Positions 43,923 to 51,988 of a DNA stretch of 58,081 nucleotides are shown in pieces (the stretch's first letter is position 1; each line of letters starts with the position of its first letter). The DNA is from an uncultured Porphyromonadaceae bacterium. Its GTDB lineage: Bacteria > Bacteroidota > Bacteroidia > Bacteroidales > Muribaculaceae. The DNA is taken from positions 1 to 58,081 of the forward strand of contig URMS01000017.1 of NCBI GenBank assembly GCA_900548975.1, given 5' to 3'. Under the pieces are notes generated by a model, which did no database searches, was not told the DNA's origin, and saw only the letters and a list, made by a program, of their open reading frames with translations. Made by a program: the position numbers and the translations under genes.

Positions 43923-44771
43923 ATGTCCATAAGAAGAAAGAACCTTAATCTTATGCTTCTGACCATTAGCGTGCTAATGGGATGGTGGGCTGCCTGTCTG
44001 TACAGGCGGCCGCCACTTGTTTTGGAGCCGGACCTTACGGCCGCCGGCGAAATCGCACATGCGACAGATACCGTGTATATTGCCGTGCAGCCCGAAAGCG
44101 TCCCTGCGACCCCGTCGCCGGAAACCGCGCCATCGCCGCAGGCTACCACTTCTGAAAAGGAAATGCCCATGCAGCCGGTGGCAACAAGCACGTTCAGCGA
44201 CATAGAACCCCGCAGTATCGGCGCCGGCCATCCCTTCCGGCTCGAAGCGGCCAAACTGCTCAGCGGTCGGCTCGAAGAAACCGACTCAGTAAGCCGCCAC
44301 AAGATACTGAGCTACTGCGAGCATCTGCGCACATCGTATACCACCCGCGACATCGACTTCATACGCCAGGTGTTCAGCGACAATGCCCTCATAATAGTAG
44401 GCCATGTGGTCCGCACCGGCGACAGACCGTCGGCAGCTATAGGCAACAACAGCAAGGTGGTGTACAGTCTTCGCACCAAGCGCGAATACCTTGCCAAGCT
44501 GTCGCGCATATTCAATTCGGGCAAAGAGATCGACATCGACTTCTCGGAGTTCAGAATCATGCGCCATCCTACGATGGAGGGCATATACGGCGTGACGCTG
44601 CGGCAGAAATATTCGTGCGGCTCGTACAGCGACAACGGCTATCTCTTCCTGCTATGGGATTTCAGAAATATGTCGATGCCTCTGATCCATGTGCGCACAT
44701 GGCAACCGTCGCTGTCGGAAAATCCCGACGAGGACGATATAATAGGCATTGGCGACTTTAACCTCGAATAA
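43923..44771 (+). CDS. Membrane-anchored protein with NTF2-like domain
   Basis: A 282-residue protein. Residues about 5-30 form a transmembrane anchor (LNLMLLTISVLMGWWAACLY). A Pro/Thr/Ser-rich linker (about 45-90) precedes a C-terminal domain of about 160 residues with HLRTSYTTRDIDFIRQVFSDNALIIVGHV and LRTKREYLAKLSRIFNSGKEIDIDFSEFRIMRHPTMEGIYGVTLRQ. These resemble the NTF2-like/SnoaL fold, with the pocket in the periplasm. Function is unknown. The start at 43923 is chosen from the ORF because it follows the upstream stop by 16 bases and opens a normal anchor. Confidence 0.75.
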   Translation: MSIRRKNLNLMLLTISVLMGWWAACLYRRPPLVLEPDLTAAGEIAHATDTVYIAVQPESVPATPSPETAPSPQATTSEKEMPMQPVATSTFSDIEPRSIGAGHPFRLEAAKLLSGRLEETDSVSRHKILSYCEHLRTSYTTRDIDFIRQVFSDNALIIVGHVVRTGDRPSAAIGNNSKVVYSLRTKREYLAKLSRIFNSGKEIDIDFSEFRIMRHPTMEGIYGVTLRQKYSCGSYSDNGYLFLLWDFRNMSMPLIHVRTWQPSLSENPDEDDIIGIGDFNLE

Positions 44772-44786
44772 GAAACACAACGCGCC

Positions 44787-45773
44787 ATGACAAGTCTCCG
44801 TTCAGTCCGCTTTCTGCTTGTGTCGCTGATAATACTCTTAGCCGGCGCCGGCCATGTGTCGGCCCAGCGCTTCTCGGTGGCGTCGTTCCGACAGCTGCCA
44901 AACGATGTATCGGCCTTCATCAATCCGGTGCGCGACCTCAACGACGAAGACTGCGGCCTTCTGAAGATAATAGCATCTGAGGATTTCGCTTTCTCCACAC
45001 CGCTCGGCATAGTGAAACGCGAAGATAAGGTCGGCGAAATATGGCTATATCTGCCTCGCGGCTCCAAGAAGATAACGATAAAGCATCCCGAATGGGGTGT
45101 GATGCGCGACTATGTCTTTCCTGAGCGTATAGTCAGCCACATGACCTATGAGCTGCGTATCGATGAGCCCGTGACCCCGACGGCCGTAGCACCGGCAGCT
45201 CTGCCGGTAGTGACTACGGTTACCGACACGCTCGTCGTGACGCGTGTCGACACTCTTGTCGTGGCTCCCGTAAAAAAACGCATACCGCTCAATATCGCCG
45301 TACTGGCCACCGCAGGCTATGGCGGCCGATCGGCAAGGGCTGTCGGCGGCATAATGGCAATGGCCCTGAAACGCCACGGCGCTTTCTTGCACGTGTCGTC
45401 GGATTTCGGCAAAGTCGGTACCGTGACTGGCGAATGCGACAAAACCGGCAGCATCGGCGGCCATACGCCTTTCTACACAGGCCGCACGCGCCAAAGTACC
45501 CTGCTTGCCAACGCCGGTATGGCGCACCGGCTGACCGACCGGCTCATCCTATTCGAAGGACTGGGCTACTCGAAAACTACCCTCGCATGGGAACTGGCAC
45601 CCTCCGAAGGTGGCGGATATGTGAAAAACACACACTATAGCACCGGAGGTATATCATTCGAAGCCGGCATGGCGTTTAAATGCGGAAATATAGCTCTATC
45701 GGCTTCGGTGGTAAGTATCCGCGGCACCGAGTGGTACGGCACAATCGGTGTCGGCATTAAATTTGGAAAATAA
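44787..45773 (+). CDS. Exported protein with PEGA-like N-terminal and beta-barrel-like C-terminal halves
   Basis: A 328-residue protein with signal peptide (LLVSLIILLAGAGHVSAQ). The first half (about 25-125) shows DLNDEDCGLLKIIASED and EIWLYLPRGSKKITIKHPEWGVMRDYVFPE, a PEGA-like surface-layer motif common in Bacteroidetes exported proteins. A linker with repeated TDTLVV and VDTLVV follows. The second half has alternating short beta segments ending IGVGIKFGK, with a terminal residue pattern typical of outer-membrane or surface beta proteins. No enzyme motif seen. Third gene of the kinase cluster. Confidence 0.72.
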   Translation: MTSLRSVRFLLVSLIILLAGAGHVSAQRFSVASFRQLPNDVSAFINPVRDLNDEDCGLLKIIASEDFAFSTPLGIVKREDKVGEIWLYLPRGSKKITIKHPEWGVMRDYVFPERIVSHMTYELRIDEPVTPTAVAPAALPVVTTVTDTLVVTRVDTLVVAPVKKRIPLNIAVLATAGYGGRSARAVGGIMAMALKRHGAFLHVSSDFGKVGTVTGECDKTGSIGGHTPFYTGRTRQSTLLANAGMAHRLTDRLILFEGLGYSKTTLAWELAPSEGGGYVKNTHYSTGGISFEAGMAFKCGNIALSASVVSIRGTEWYGTIGVGIKFGK

Positions 45774-45787
45774 CCGGTACATATTCT

Positions 45788-47422
45788 ATGCGTGTCTCTC
45801 GCTTTCATATAATACTTTGGACAGCCATTTCTGTCATACTGGCCGGATGCTCGGGGCCGATTGAACCCGACAATCTCGAGCCTGTGCTTGAGATGCTTCC
45901 GGCACAGGATATAACACGAACCGAAGCTGTCGTATCGGCCCGCATCCACAAGCGCGGAACCGGACAGCCGACGTATGCCGTGTTCCGCTATGGTGCGACA
46001 GACGGCCCCGAACTGGAGGCAGCTCCTGAGGACCCGACGGCCGATATGGCAACAGCTCGACTCAGCAATCTCAGACCCGGCACTACCTATTTCTGCCGTC
46101 TGGATGCAGGAACCGCTACCGCCGCCCTGCACTCCGCCACCATCACTTTCACGACACAGCCCAACGAGGCACCGACAGTGTCGGCACCGGCTGCCTTGTC
46201 GACAGGTCCACTGGGCATTATCGTAGAGTTCGAAATAGTGAGCGACGGCGGCGAGGCTGTGTCGCAGGCAGGCTGCGAAGTGACACAAATCAATACCGGA
46301 GCTACGTCACGGCTATATCTGCCGTCGGAAGAACTCGCCACGGGGCCACACCGCCTTAATATAGGCGGACTGGAACTCATGACCACATATTCCATCACTC
46401 CATTCGCCTCCAACCCGATAGGAGAGACCCGCGGACTGCCGCTCGAATACACTACATCGAACAGCATAGTGCTCAAAGAAGCCGGTACTCTGGCCGCGGT
46501 CTTTGAAGGGACCTCCAGAGTGGAGCTGCCTCTTCTTACCGTTTCCGGTCCGATGAACGGCGACGACTTCCGTTTCCTGCGACATCTGCTCGGTGCTCCC
46601 GGCTATGAGCCGGCAATAAAAAGTGACGTGAGTGAGCTGAACCTCACCGACGCACATATCGTCGAAGGCGGAGGCAGCTACAACGGAAGCCGCTTCACCG
46701 AGACCGACATGGTGTCGACAGATCTGTTCGCCGATTGTGCCTCTCTGCGCGGTATCATCCTTCCGGCCACGGCCACAGTTCTGGCCCGAAACGCCTTCGC
46801 CCGGTGCAGGGCTCTCGAAAGCCTGACTGTTTCAGCCGCTATATCGTCGGTTCTTCCGTCGGAGGAATGCACTTCGCTCAGCAATATCATGGTATCGGCA
46901 GCCAACACCGGTTTCACTGCTGTCGAAGGGGTGCTGTTCAACCGGGAAGTAAGCGAAATCCTGTGGTTCCCGCTCGGGAAAGACGGCGAGTATACCCTGC
47001 CGCCTACTGTGACATCAATAGGCGAAAACGCCTTCTACGGCACCTCTATCACAAGCCTCGGTATACCGCCGTCGGTGACAGCTATCGGCCGCGGGGCCTT
47101 CGCAGGCTCGTCGCTCACCGAAATCTCTCTTCCCGACAATATCACAAACGTCTCGGAGGGGATGTTCCAGAACTGCAGTACCCTCACCACAGTCCGGTTA
47201 GGCACCGGCACGCGATATATCGGCAACTATGCCTTCGACGGCACGGCTCTGACAGATATCTATGTCGGGGCTACAACACCGCCTTTCGCCGCCGACGAAG
47301 CCTTCGTCAACGGCAATTCGACCATCTGCGGAGGGTGCACGCTGCATGTTCCCGCCGGATGCAGGCAAGTATACCAGCTACACAGAAAATGGGGCCTTTT
47401 CGGCTCAATAATAGAATATTAA
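45788..47422 (+). CDS. Surface lipoprotein with FN3-like and BspA-type LRR domains
   Basis: A 544-residue lipoprotein (lipobox VILAGCSGP). Two fibronectin-III-like domains lie at about 30-125 (ITRTEAVVSARI, LSNLRPGTTYFCRL) and 125-225 (LELMTTYSITPFASNPIGET). A linker precedes BspA-type leucine-rich repeats at about 310-500 (LPPTVTSIGENAFYGTSITSL, IPPSVTAIGRGAFAGSSLTE, YIGNYAFDGTALTDIYVGA), ending CTLHVPAGCRQVYQ. Likely exposed on the outer surface as a binding module. Fourth gene of the kinase cluster. Confidence 0.85.
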   Translation: MRVSRFHIILWTAISVILAGCSGPIEPDNLEPVLEMLPAQDITRTEAVVSARIHKRGTGQPTYAVFRYGATDGPELEAAPEDPTADMATARLSNLRPGTTYFCRLDAGTATAALHSATITFTTQPNEAPTVSAPAALSTGPLGIIVEFEIVSDGGEAVSQAGCEVTQINTGATSRLYLPSEELATGPHRLNIGGLELMTTYSITPFASNPIGETRGLPLEYTTSNSIVLKEAGTLAAVFEGTSRVELPLLTVSGPMNGDDFRFLRHLLGAPGYEPAIKSDVSELNLTDAHIVEGGGSYNGSRFTETDMVSTDLFADCASLRGIILPATATVLARNAFARCRALESLTVSAAISSVLPSEECTSLSNIMVSAANTGFTAVEGVLFNREVSEILWFPLGKDGEYTLPPTVTSIGENAFYGTSITSLGIPPSVTAIGRGAFAGSSLTEISLPDNITNVSEGMFQNCSTLTTVRLGTGTRYIGNYAFDGTALTDIYVGATTPPFAADEAFVNGNSTICGGCTLHVPAGCRQVYQLHRKWGLFGSIIEY

Positions 47423-47434
47423 TATACCACGACA

Positions 47435-48361
47435 ATGGATAAGCGCATAAACCTTACATTAGGACAACGTCTTACGGACGATACCGATTCGGAGTACCTC
47501 GGCGCCGAAGATTCTGCGTCGCAGCTGGATTTCGGCGAACTGTTCTCCAAAGAGTTCACCAATATAATGCCGATCTATAGCTCGGCAAACGGGCCGATAG
47601 AGATATATACAGCCACCCGCTACGGCAAGCGCTTTATTCTGAAAGGTCTTAAGGAGCAGTTCCGCAACGATCCTATCTATACCATGAATCTCGCCAAAGA
47701 GTTTGAGATAGGAATGCAGCTCGACCATCCGAATATCCGGCGAACCTTAGGACTGGAGACGGTGCCAGGCATAGGTAAGGTTATTGTTCTGGAATATGTC
47801 GACGGCTGCATGCTCGACAGTCTGCTCGATGCGGAATATATGACATCTCCGACGGCCAGATCCATTGCCACACAGATAGCCGACGCGCTGCGGTACATCC
47901 ACAGCAAGCAGATTTTTCACCGCGATCTCAAACCGTCCAATATCCTTGTATCGCACCAGGGCAATGTCGTGAAAATCATAGATTTCAATCTTTCAGACAG
48001 CGACGATTTCATAATCCTCAAAAATCCAGCCGGCTCGAGGAAATACATGGCTCCCGAACAGCTCAACCCCGACGCACGTCCTACGGCCGTGGCCGACATA
48101 TATTCGTTCGGCGTGGTCGTCGGCGAGCTCGCCACAGTAAGCGGCGACGAGGATCTGGCCCAGCTCGCCGAAAAATGCAGAAAGCACAATCCCCGCAAGC
48201 GGCCGCAGTCTATAGCCATGCTGCGTATACCGGGACCGGGACCGTCGGTTGCCAATACAATGTCGCGGTTCCTGTCGTCGAAGACACTGACCCGCATACT
48301 AATCGGCGTCATTACGGCCCTTGCGGCACTTATTGTATTTCTAATGATTACAAACGACTGA
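47435..48361 (+). CDS. Membrane-anchored Hanks-type Ser/Thr kinase with DFN motif
   Basis: A 308-residue kinase. ATP-anchoring Lys70 lies in RFILKGLK, the C-helix Glu in LAKEFEIGMQLDHPNI, the catalytic loop is His162-Arg-Asp164-LKPSNIL, and the metal-binding motif is Asp183-Phe-Asn185 instead of DFG. KYMAPEQL replaces the APE segment, and DIYSFGVVVGEL is present. The glycine-rich loop is poor (SSANGPIEIYTATR, without GxGxxG). A transmembrane helix at about 285-305 (ILIGVITALAALIVFLMI) ends the protein, leaving almost no periplasmic domain. The kinase would be active or weakly active in the cytoplasm, sensing through a partner. Confidence 0.9.
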   Translation: MDKRINLTLGQRLTDDTDSEYLGAEDSASQLDFGELFSKEFTNIMPIYSSANGPIEIYTATRYGKRFILKGLKEQFRNDPIYTMNLAKEFEIGMQLDHPNIRRTLGLETVPGIGKVIVLEYVDGCMLDSLLDAEYMTSPTARSIATQIADALRYIHSKQIFHRDLKPSNILVSHQGNVVKIIDFNLSDSDDFIILKNPAGSRKYMAPEQLNPDARPTAVADIYSFGVVVGELATVSGDEDLAQLAEKCRKHNPRKRPQSIAMLRIPGPGPSVANTMSRFLSSKTLTRILIGVITALAALIVFLMITND

Positions 48362-48366
48362 TCATC

Positions 48367-48948
48367 ATGGAAAAGAATATTGCGTTAGAGGCTCTTGTCG
48401 AAATTACGAACAATAATCTCGGATATATCCCCTCCACTCCCACCGAGTTCAACGAGCTTAGCCTCCTGATAAAGAAAAAGACCGGCCGCTCGCTGAGTCT
48501 GTCGTCGATAAAGCGCATATGGGGATATGTCGAATACAAGGGTTTTCCGTCGGTGACCACACTGAACACGCTTGCACAGTACAATGAATTCAAAGACTGG
48601 GAGTCGTTTATGGTAGACAAGGCTGCCTCCGACAGCGACGACTCGTCCTTCATTGAAAAAACGATGATCAACACCGATACTCTCCAGACAGGCGACCGCC
48701 TGATGCTTGGCTGGGGCAACGGAAAGTCGTGCGAAATAGAATGCGTGGCACACATGAGATTTCGCGTCAGCAGCTCGAAAAACATAAAACTGCAGCCGGG
48801 CGATACATTCACACTCCATGCCGTGTGCGTGAGCCACCCGATATATGTGAGCGACATCGAGCGCGGCGACACCCGCATACCGGCATATATCGGTGCCAAA
48901 AGAGGCGGTATTACTACCATATCCGTACTACGTACCCGCAAGCCCTGA
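48367..48948 (+). CDS. Putative HTH regulator/kinase-cluster protein
   Basis: A 193-residue cytoplasmic protein, five bases after the kinase. The N-terminal half (about 1-80) is a module I recognise from Bacteroidetes proteins: EFNELSLLIKKKTGRSLSLSSIKRIWGYVEYKGFPSVTTLNTLAQYNEFKDWESF, which looks like a helix-turn-helix. The C-terminal half is a small beta domain (GDRLMLGWGNGKSCEIECV, VSSSKNIKLQPGDTFTLHAV). A DNA-binding substrate or effector of the kinase is a reasonable guess, not shown by the sequence. The start at 48367 is chosen inside a longer frame that reads through the kinase gene. Confidence 0.75.
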   Translation: MEKNIALEALVEITNNNLGYIPSTPTEFNELSLLIKKKTGRSLSLSSIKRIWGYVEYKGFPSVTTLNTLAQYNEFKDWESFMVDKAASDSDDSSFIEKTMINTDTLQTGDRLMLGWGNGKSCEIECVAHMRFRVSSSKNIKLQPGDTFTLHAVCVSHPIYVSDIERGDTRIPAYIGAKRGGITTISVLRTRKP

Positions 48949-49088
48949 TGTCCGAATAATGCCGGAAAAGCCCGGGGGAAGCATGGTAGGCACCATAAAA
49001 TTGATTAAATCGGACATGATACGGAAGAAAAACATATAACATTGATTAAAAAACCTCGCGAGAGGGCTGTGTGTCGTTTTTTTTTGCT

Positions 49089-49096
49089 ATTTTTGA
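49089..49096 (+). promoter_or_regulatory. -7 box before the small acidic protein and agu genes
   Basis: TATTTTTG, 28 bases before the start at 49124. The -33 element is not clear. The preceding gap holds the inverted repeat ATGTCCGA (48948-48955)/TCGGACAT (49010-49017). Confidence 0.45.
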
Positions 49097-49123
49097 GCCA
49101 ATCAAACCACATCCTCTTGACCC

Positions 49124-49363
49124 ATGGAAGACATCGAAGACTACTTCATATCGATTATCAAGCAATCGCACAGCGCCGACCTCGCGGAGGCCGAATTCAA
49201 ACGAGCCCTTGTCGATGACGACGAGCTGAAACGTCGGTATAAGGAATACTGCCGCGAAATGGGCACTTCCGAAAGAAACGGCTTCATGGACTTCTGCGAC
49301 GAATATATAGCGGACCAGGATGAAGTTTGGGACAGTCTTAGCGATTACGACAACCAGGAATGA
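49124..49363 (+). CDS. Small acidic conserved protein
   Basis: A 79-residue cytoplasmic protein rich in Asp and Glu, predicted helical: MEDIEDYFISIIKQSHSADL, DDDELKRRYKEYCREMGTS, GFMDFCDEYIADQDEVWDSL. I do not recognise a named family, although similar short proteins occur in Bacteroidales. Its stop overlaps the aguA start by ATGA, so it is translated with the agmatine genes and may affect them; no motif supports a specific role. Confidence 0.75.
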   Translation: MEDIEDYFISIIKQSHSADLAEAEFKRALVDDDELKRRYKEYCREMGTSERNGFMDFCDEYIADQDEVWDSLSDYDNQE

Positions 49364-50433
49364 ACAGTTTCGAACCTCCAAGTACATTCAGACTTCCGGC
49401 CGAATGGGAACCCGTCGACGCCATACTCATGGCGTGGCCGAACAAAAATACCGACTGGGCATACATGCTCGAAGATGTCCGAAAAACCTATATCGACATC
49501 ATAACAGCTATTTCGGAGCGTGCAAAAGTGGTGCTGATAGGCCCGGAATTGCCGGAAACGACGATTTTTCCGCCGAATTGCCGCCTCGACAATCTGATAA
49601 TGGTGAATATGCCCATCAACGACACCTGGACACGCGACTACGGCCCCATAATCGTAGTGGACGCCGACGGCACACCGATGCTTCAGGATTTCATATTCAA
49701 CGGGTGGGGACTGAAATTCGCCGCCAACCACGACAATCGCGTAGCGGAACGCCTGCACTCATCGCAACTCCTTACCGGATGGTACCACGGCCCTGCCGAG
49801 ATAGTTCTTGAAGGAGGCTCCATAGAAAGCGACGGCAAAGGCACTATTCTGACTACCGAGCACTGCCTGCTCGCACCAAACCGCAACGACGCCCTCGACC
49901 AGTACGAAATTGAGACGAAACTTCTCGAACAGCTCGGTGCTAAAAAAATCCTGTGGCTGAAACACGGACAGCTTGCAGGCGACGATACCGACGGACATAT
50001 CGACACACTGGCCCGCATAGCTCCTCCGGGCGATATAATAATATATACCGGCTGCGACGATCCGGCCGACGAACACTTTGCCGAACTGGAGGCGATGCGC
50101 GACGAACTCAAGGAAATGACAAACGCCATCGGAGCACCATTCCATCTGGTCGAACTGCCTCTGCCAGACCCCATCTACGACCCCGACGACGGCACACGGC
50201 TCCCGGCTACATATGCCAACTATCTTATTGTGAACGGTGCAGTGCTCATGCCCGCATACGGACAGCCTAAAAAGGACAAGCTCGCCGCCATGATTCTCGA
50301 ATCGGCCATGCCCGAATACGAAATCATACCCATCGACTGCCGCAGCCTCATACGCCAGCATGGCTCGCTTCACTGCGCCACCATGCAGATCCCTCTTGGA
50401 GTACTATCCGACGACTATGAAACGAACAATTAA
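49360..50433 (+). CDS. aguA: Agmatine deiminase
   Basis: A 357-residue enzyme converting agmatine to N-carbamoylputrescine and ammonia. It is of the peptidyl-arginine-deiminase-like fold: RLPAEWEPVDAILMAWPNKNTDW at the N-terminus, NDTWTRDYGPI, ILEGGSIESDGKGTIL, GDDTDGHIDTLARI (catalytic His region) and the nucleophile Cys339 in HGSLHCATMQIP. The length agrees with the family (about 340-370). The start codon overlaps the small acidic protein by ATGA, and its end overlaps aguB by 17 bases, indicating one operon for putrescine synthesis from arginine-derived agmatine. Confidence 0.96.
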   Translation: MNSFEPPSTFRLPAEWEPVDAILMAWPNKNTDWAYMLEDVRKTYIDIITAISERAKVVLIGPELPETTIFPPNCRLDNLIMVNMPINDTWTRDYGPIIVVDADGTPMLQDFIFNGWGLKFAANHDNRVAERLHSSQLLTGWYHGPAEIVLEGGSIESDGKGTILTTEHCLLAPNRNDALDQYEIETKLLEQLGAKKILWLKHGQLAGDDTDGHIDTLARIAPPGDIIIYTGCDDPADEHFAELEAMRDELKEMTNAIGAPFHLVELPLPDPIYDPDDGTRLPATYANYLIVNGAVLMPAYGQPKKDKLAAMILESAMPEYEIIPIDCRSLIRQHGSLHCATMQIPLGVLSDDYETNN

Positions 50434-51304
50434 GACTGCCATCATACAGCAATCGGCAAGCCCCGTAGCGGCCGAAAACCGCGCACGGATAGCCGAGAAA
50501 GTACGCGCTCTCGCCGCCGAGGGCGCTCAGCTTATTGTAAACCAGGAGTTGCACGACTCCCTGTACTTCTGCCAGACAGAAAACGTGGATCTCTGCAGCC
50601 TCGCCGTAGAGATTCCCGGCGAAGCCACCGATTTCTATTCCGCACTGGCAAAAGAGACCGGAACAGTGATAGTGACGTCGCTGTTCGAACGGCGCGCACC
50701 TGGTCTCTACCACAATACCGCCGTGGTATTCGACACCGACGGAAGCATAGCGGGGAAATACCGCAAGATGCACATACCCGACGATCCGGCATATTACGAA
50801 AAGTTCTACTTCACGCCCGGAGACCTCGGATTCGAGCCTGTCGATACTTCGCTCGGCCGTCTGGGCGTGCTCGTGTGCTGGGACCAGTGGTACCCCGAAG
50901 CCGCCCGACTGATGGCGCTTGCCGGTGCCGAGATGCTCATCTACCCCACTGCCATAGGCTGGGAAAGCACCGATACCGACGACGAGAAGGAGCGTCAGCG
51001 CCAGGCCTGGATCACCGTGCAGCGCGCACACGCCATAGCCAACGGCATACCCGTGGTAGCCGTAAACCGCGTAGGCCATGAACCCGACCCGTCGGGAGCG
51101 ACCAACGGCATACTATTCTGGGGTTCGAGCTTCGTCGCCGGCCCGCAGGGCGAATTCCTGTATCGTTCGCCGTCCGACGCCGAAGACTGCGCCATCGTCG
51201 ACATCGACATGGAGCGTTCCGAACAGGTACGCCGCTGGTGGCCGTTCCTGCGCGACCGCCGCATCGATGCCTACGGCGATCTTACACTTCGTTTCCGGCG
51301 CTGA
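50417..51304 (+). CDS. aguB: N-carbamoylputrescine amidase
   Basis: A 295-residue nitrilase-superfamily amidase that hydrolyses N-carbamoylputrescine to putrescine, CO2 and ammonia. The Glu-Lys-Cys triad is visible: Glu in VNQELHDSLYF, Lys in GKYRKMHIPD, Cys154 in VLVCWDQWYPEAARL. The ending FWGSSFVAGPQGEFLYRS and RRWWPFLRDRRIDAYGDL are typical of the AguB branch. The ATG at 50417 lies 17 bases inside aguA; the earlier in-frame ATG at 50360 is within aguA coding sequence and adds nothing conserved. Confidence 0.95.
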   Translation: MKRTIKTAIIQQSASPVAAENRARIAEKVRALAAEGAQLIVNQELHDSLYFCQTENVDLCSLAVEIPGEATDFYSALAKETGTVIVTSLFERRAPGLYHNTAVVFDTDGSIAGKYRKMHIPDDPAYYEKFYFTPGDLGFEPVDTSLGRLGVLVCWDQWYPEAARLMALAGAEMLIYPTAIGWESTDTDDEKERQRQAWITVQRAHAIANGIPVVAVNRVGHEPDPSGATNGILFWGSSFVAGPQGEFLYRSPSDAEDCAIVDIDMERSEQVRRWWPFLRDRRIDAYGDLTLRFRR

Positions 51305-51431
51305 CACATTGGTGCCGACTTCGGTCTGTCGCGTCCGGTATATACAGAATCATCATTGGAATGAATGCTTATTTTATTTGCTTAATTTAGCCGAGTAAAA
51401 TTTAATAGAACAGGGATAATTTTACATTTAA

Positions 51432-51439
51432 TATATTTG
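51432..51439 (+). promoter_or_regulatory. Candidate -7 box before the small membrane ORF
   Basis: TATATTTG twelve bases before the ATG at 51451. This would leave almost no leader, so it is weak evidence. Confidence 0.25.
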
Positions 51440-51450
51440 ATTACTTAACT

Positions 51451-51582
51451 ATGAATTTACCCATATACATATTACTTTTGCCAATCGTCGGTGCAGTTTC
51501 CGGAGGCATATTAGGAGGCTATCTACATAAAAAATATACCCAACGAAAAAAAAGACAAGTCCAACAGCATTCGGGCCATTGA
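51451..51582 (+). CDS. Small predicted membrane protein (43 residues)
   Basis: An ORF in the 386-base gap between aguB and tRNA-Phe. It encodes MNLPIYILLLPIVGAVSGGI with one Gly-rich hydrophobic helix, then a basic, Gln-rich tail (HKKYTQRKKRQVQQHSGH). The composition (one helix, positive-inside tail) is reasonable for a small membrane peptide, and no other coding frame competes. There is no recognised family, and a chance ORF cannot be excluded. The rest of this gap (51305-51450 and 51583-51638) shows nothing else. Confidence 0.4.
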   Translation: MNLPIYILLLPIVGAVSGGILGGYLHKKYTQRKKRQVQQHSGH

Positions 51583-51638
51583 TTATTAACTACTTAAAAG
51601 CGACATCGACAAAAAAGTAGAAAAAAAGCCTCGGAAAA

Positions 51639-51670
51639 TTTGCACAGTACATAAAAACTCCTTAACTTTG
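51639..51670 (+). promoter_or_regulatory. Promoter of tRNA-Phe
   Basis: TTTG at 51639-51642 and TAACTTTG at 51663-51670 with a 20-base gap, 20 bases before the mature tRNA. Confidence 0.8.
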
Positions 51671-51690
51671 CAGCGCAAAAAGGCAAAAGA

Positions 51691-51763
51691 GGTGCCATAG
51701 CTCAGTTGGTAGAGCAAAGGACTGAAAATCCTTGTGTCCCCGGTTCGATTCCTGGTGGCACCA
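51691..51763 (+). tRNA. tRNA-Phe (anticodon GAA)
   Basis: Full cloverleaf: acceptor GGTGCCA/TGGCACC, D-arm GCTC-AGTTGGTA-GAGC, anticodon arm AAGGA-CTGAAAA-TCCTT (GAA), T-arm CCCGG-TTCGATT-CCTGG, discriminator A. CCA is not encoded. The integrase gene 226 bases downstream makes its 3' end a likely attachment site. Confidence 0.97.
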
Positions 51764-51776
51764 CAAAGTAAGAACT

Positions 51777-51820
51777 CGCTGATATTCAACAACTAAAGTC
51801 GAATATCAGCGTTGTTTTTT
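51777..51820 (+). terminator. Terminator after tRNA-Phe
   Basis: An 11-base perfect stem (CGCTGATATTC/GAATATCAGCG) with a 13-base loop, followed by TTGTTTTTT. Confidence 0.85.
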
Positions 51821-51900
51821 AAGCAAAATCGGCTCGCTCTCGGTAAAAAAAAAGACCTTGAATGTCGCATTTTGGTGCATTTTGTAGTAGATAGTCGCAA

Positions 51901-51948
51901 AAATCTGCAAGCAAATCTGCAAGCACTTTTACAAGCAAATCTGCAAGC
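51901..51948. repeat. 12-base tandem repeats before the integrase
   Basis: AAATCTGCAAGC occurs at 51901, 51913 and 51937; the unit between (51925-51936, ACTTTTACAAGC) is a degenerate copy. Immediately after lies the inverted repeat ACTTTG-AAC-CAAAGT (51949-51963). Regularly spaced repeats beside an integrase gene suggest integrase arm-type or accessory binding sites. Confidence 0.7.
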
Positions 51949-51988
51949 ACTTTGAACCAAAGTAGGCATCGAGGCACTTAGTTGACCG

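Noticed and set aside
51901..51948. CRISPR array
   Set aside because: Repeats are only 12 bases with no spacers and no cas genes; they are tandem sites next to an integrase.
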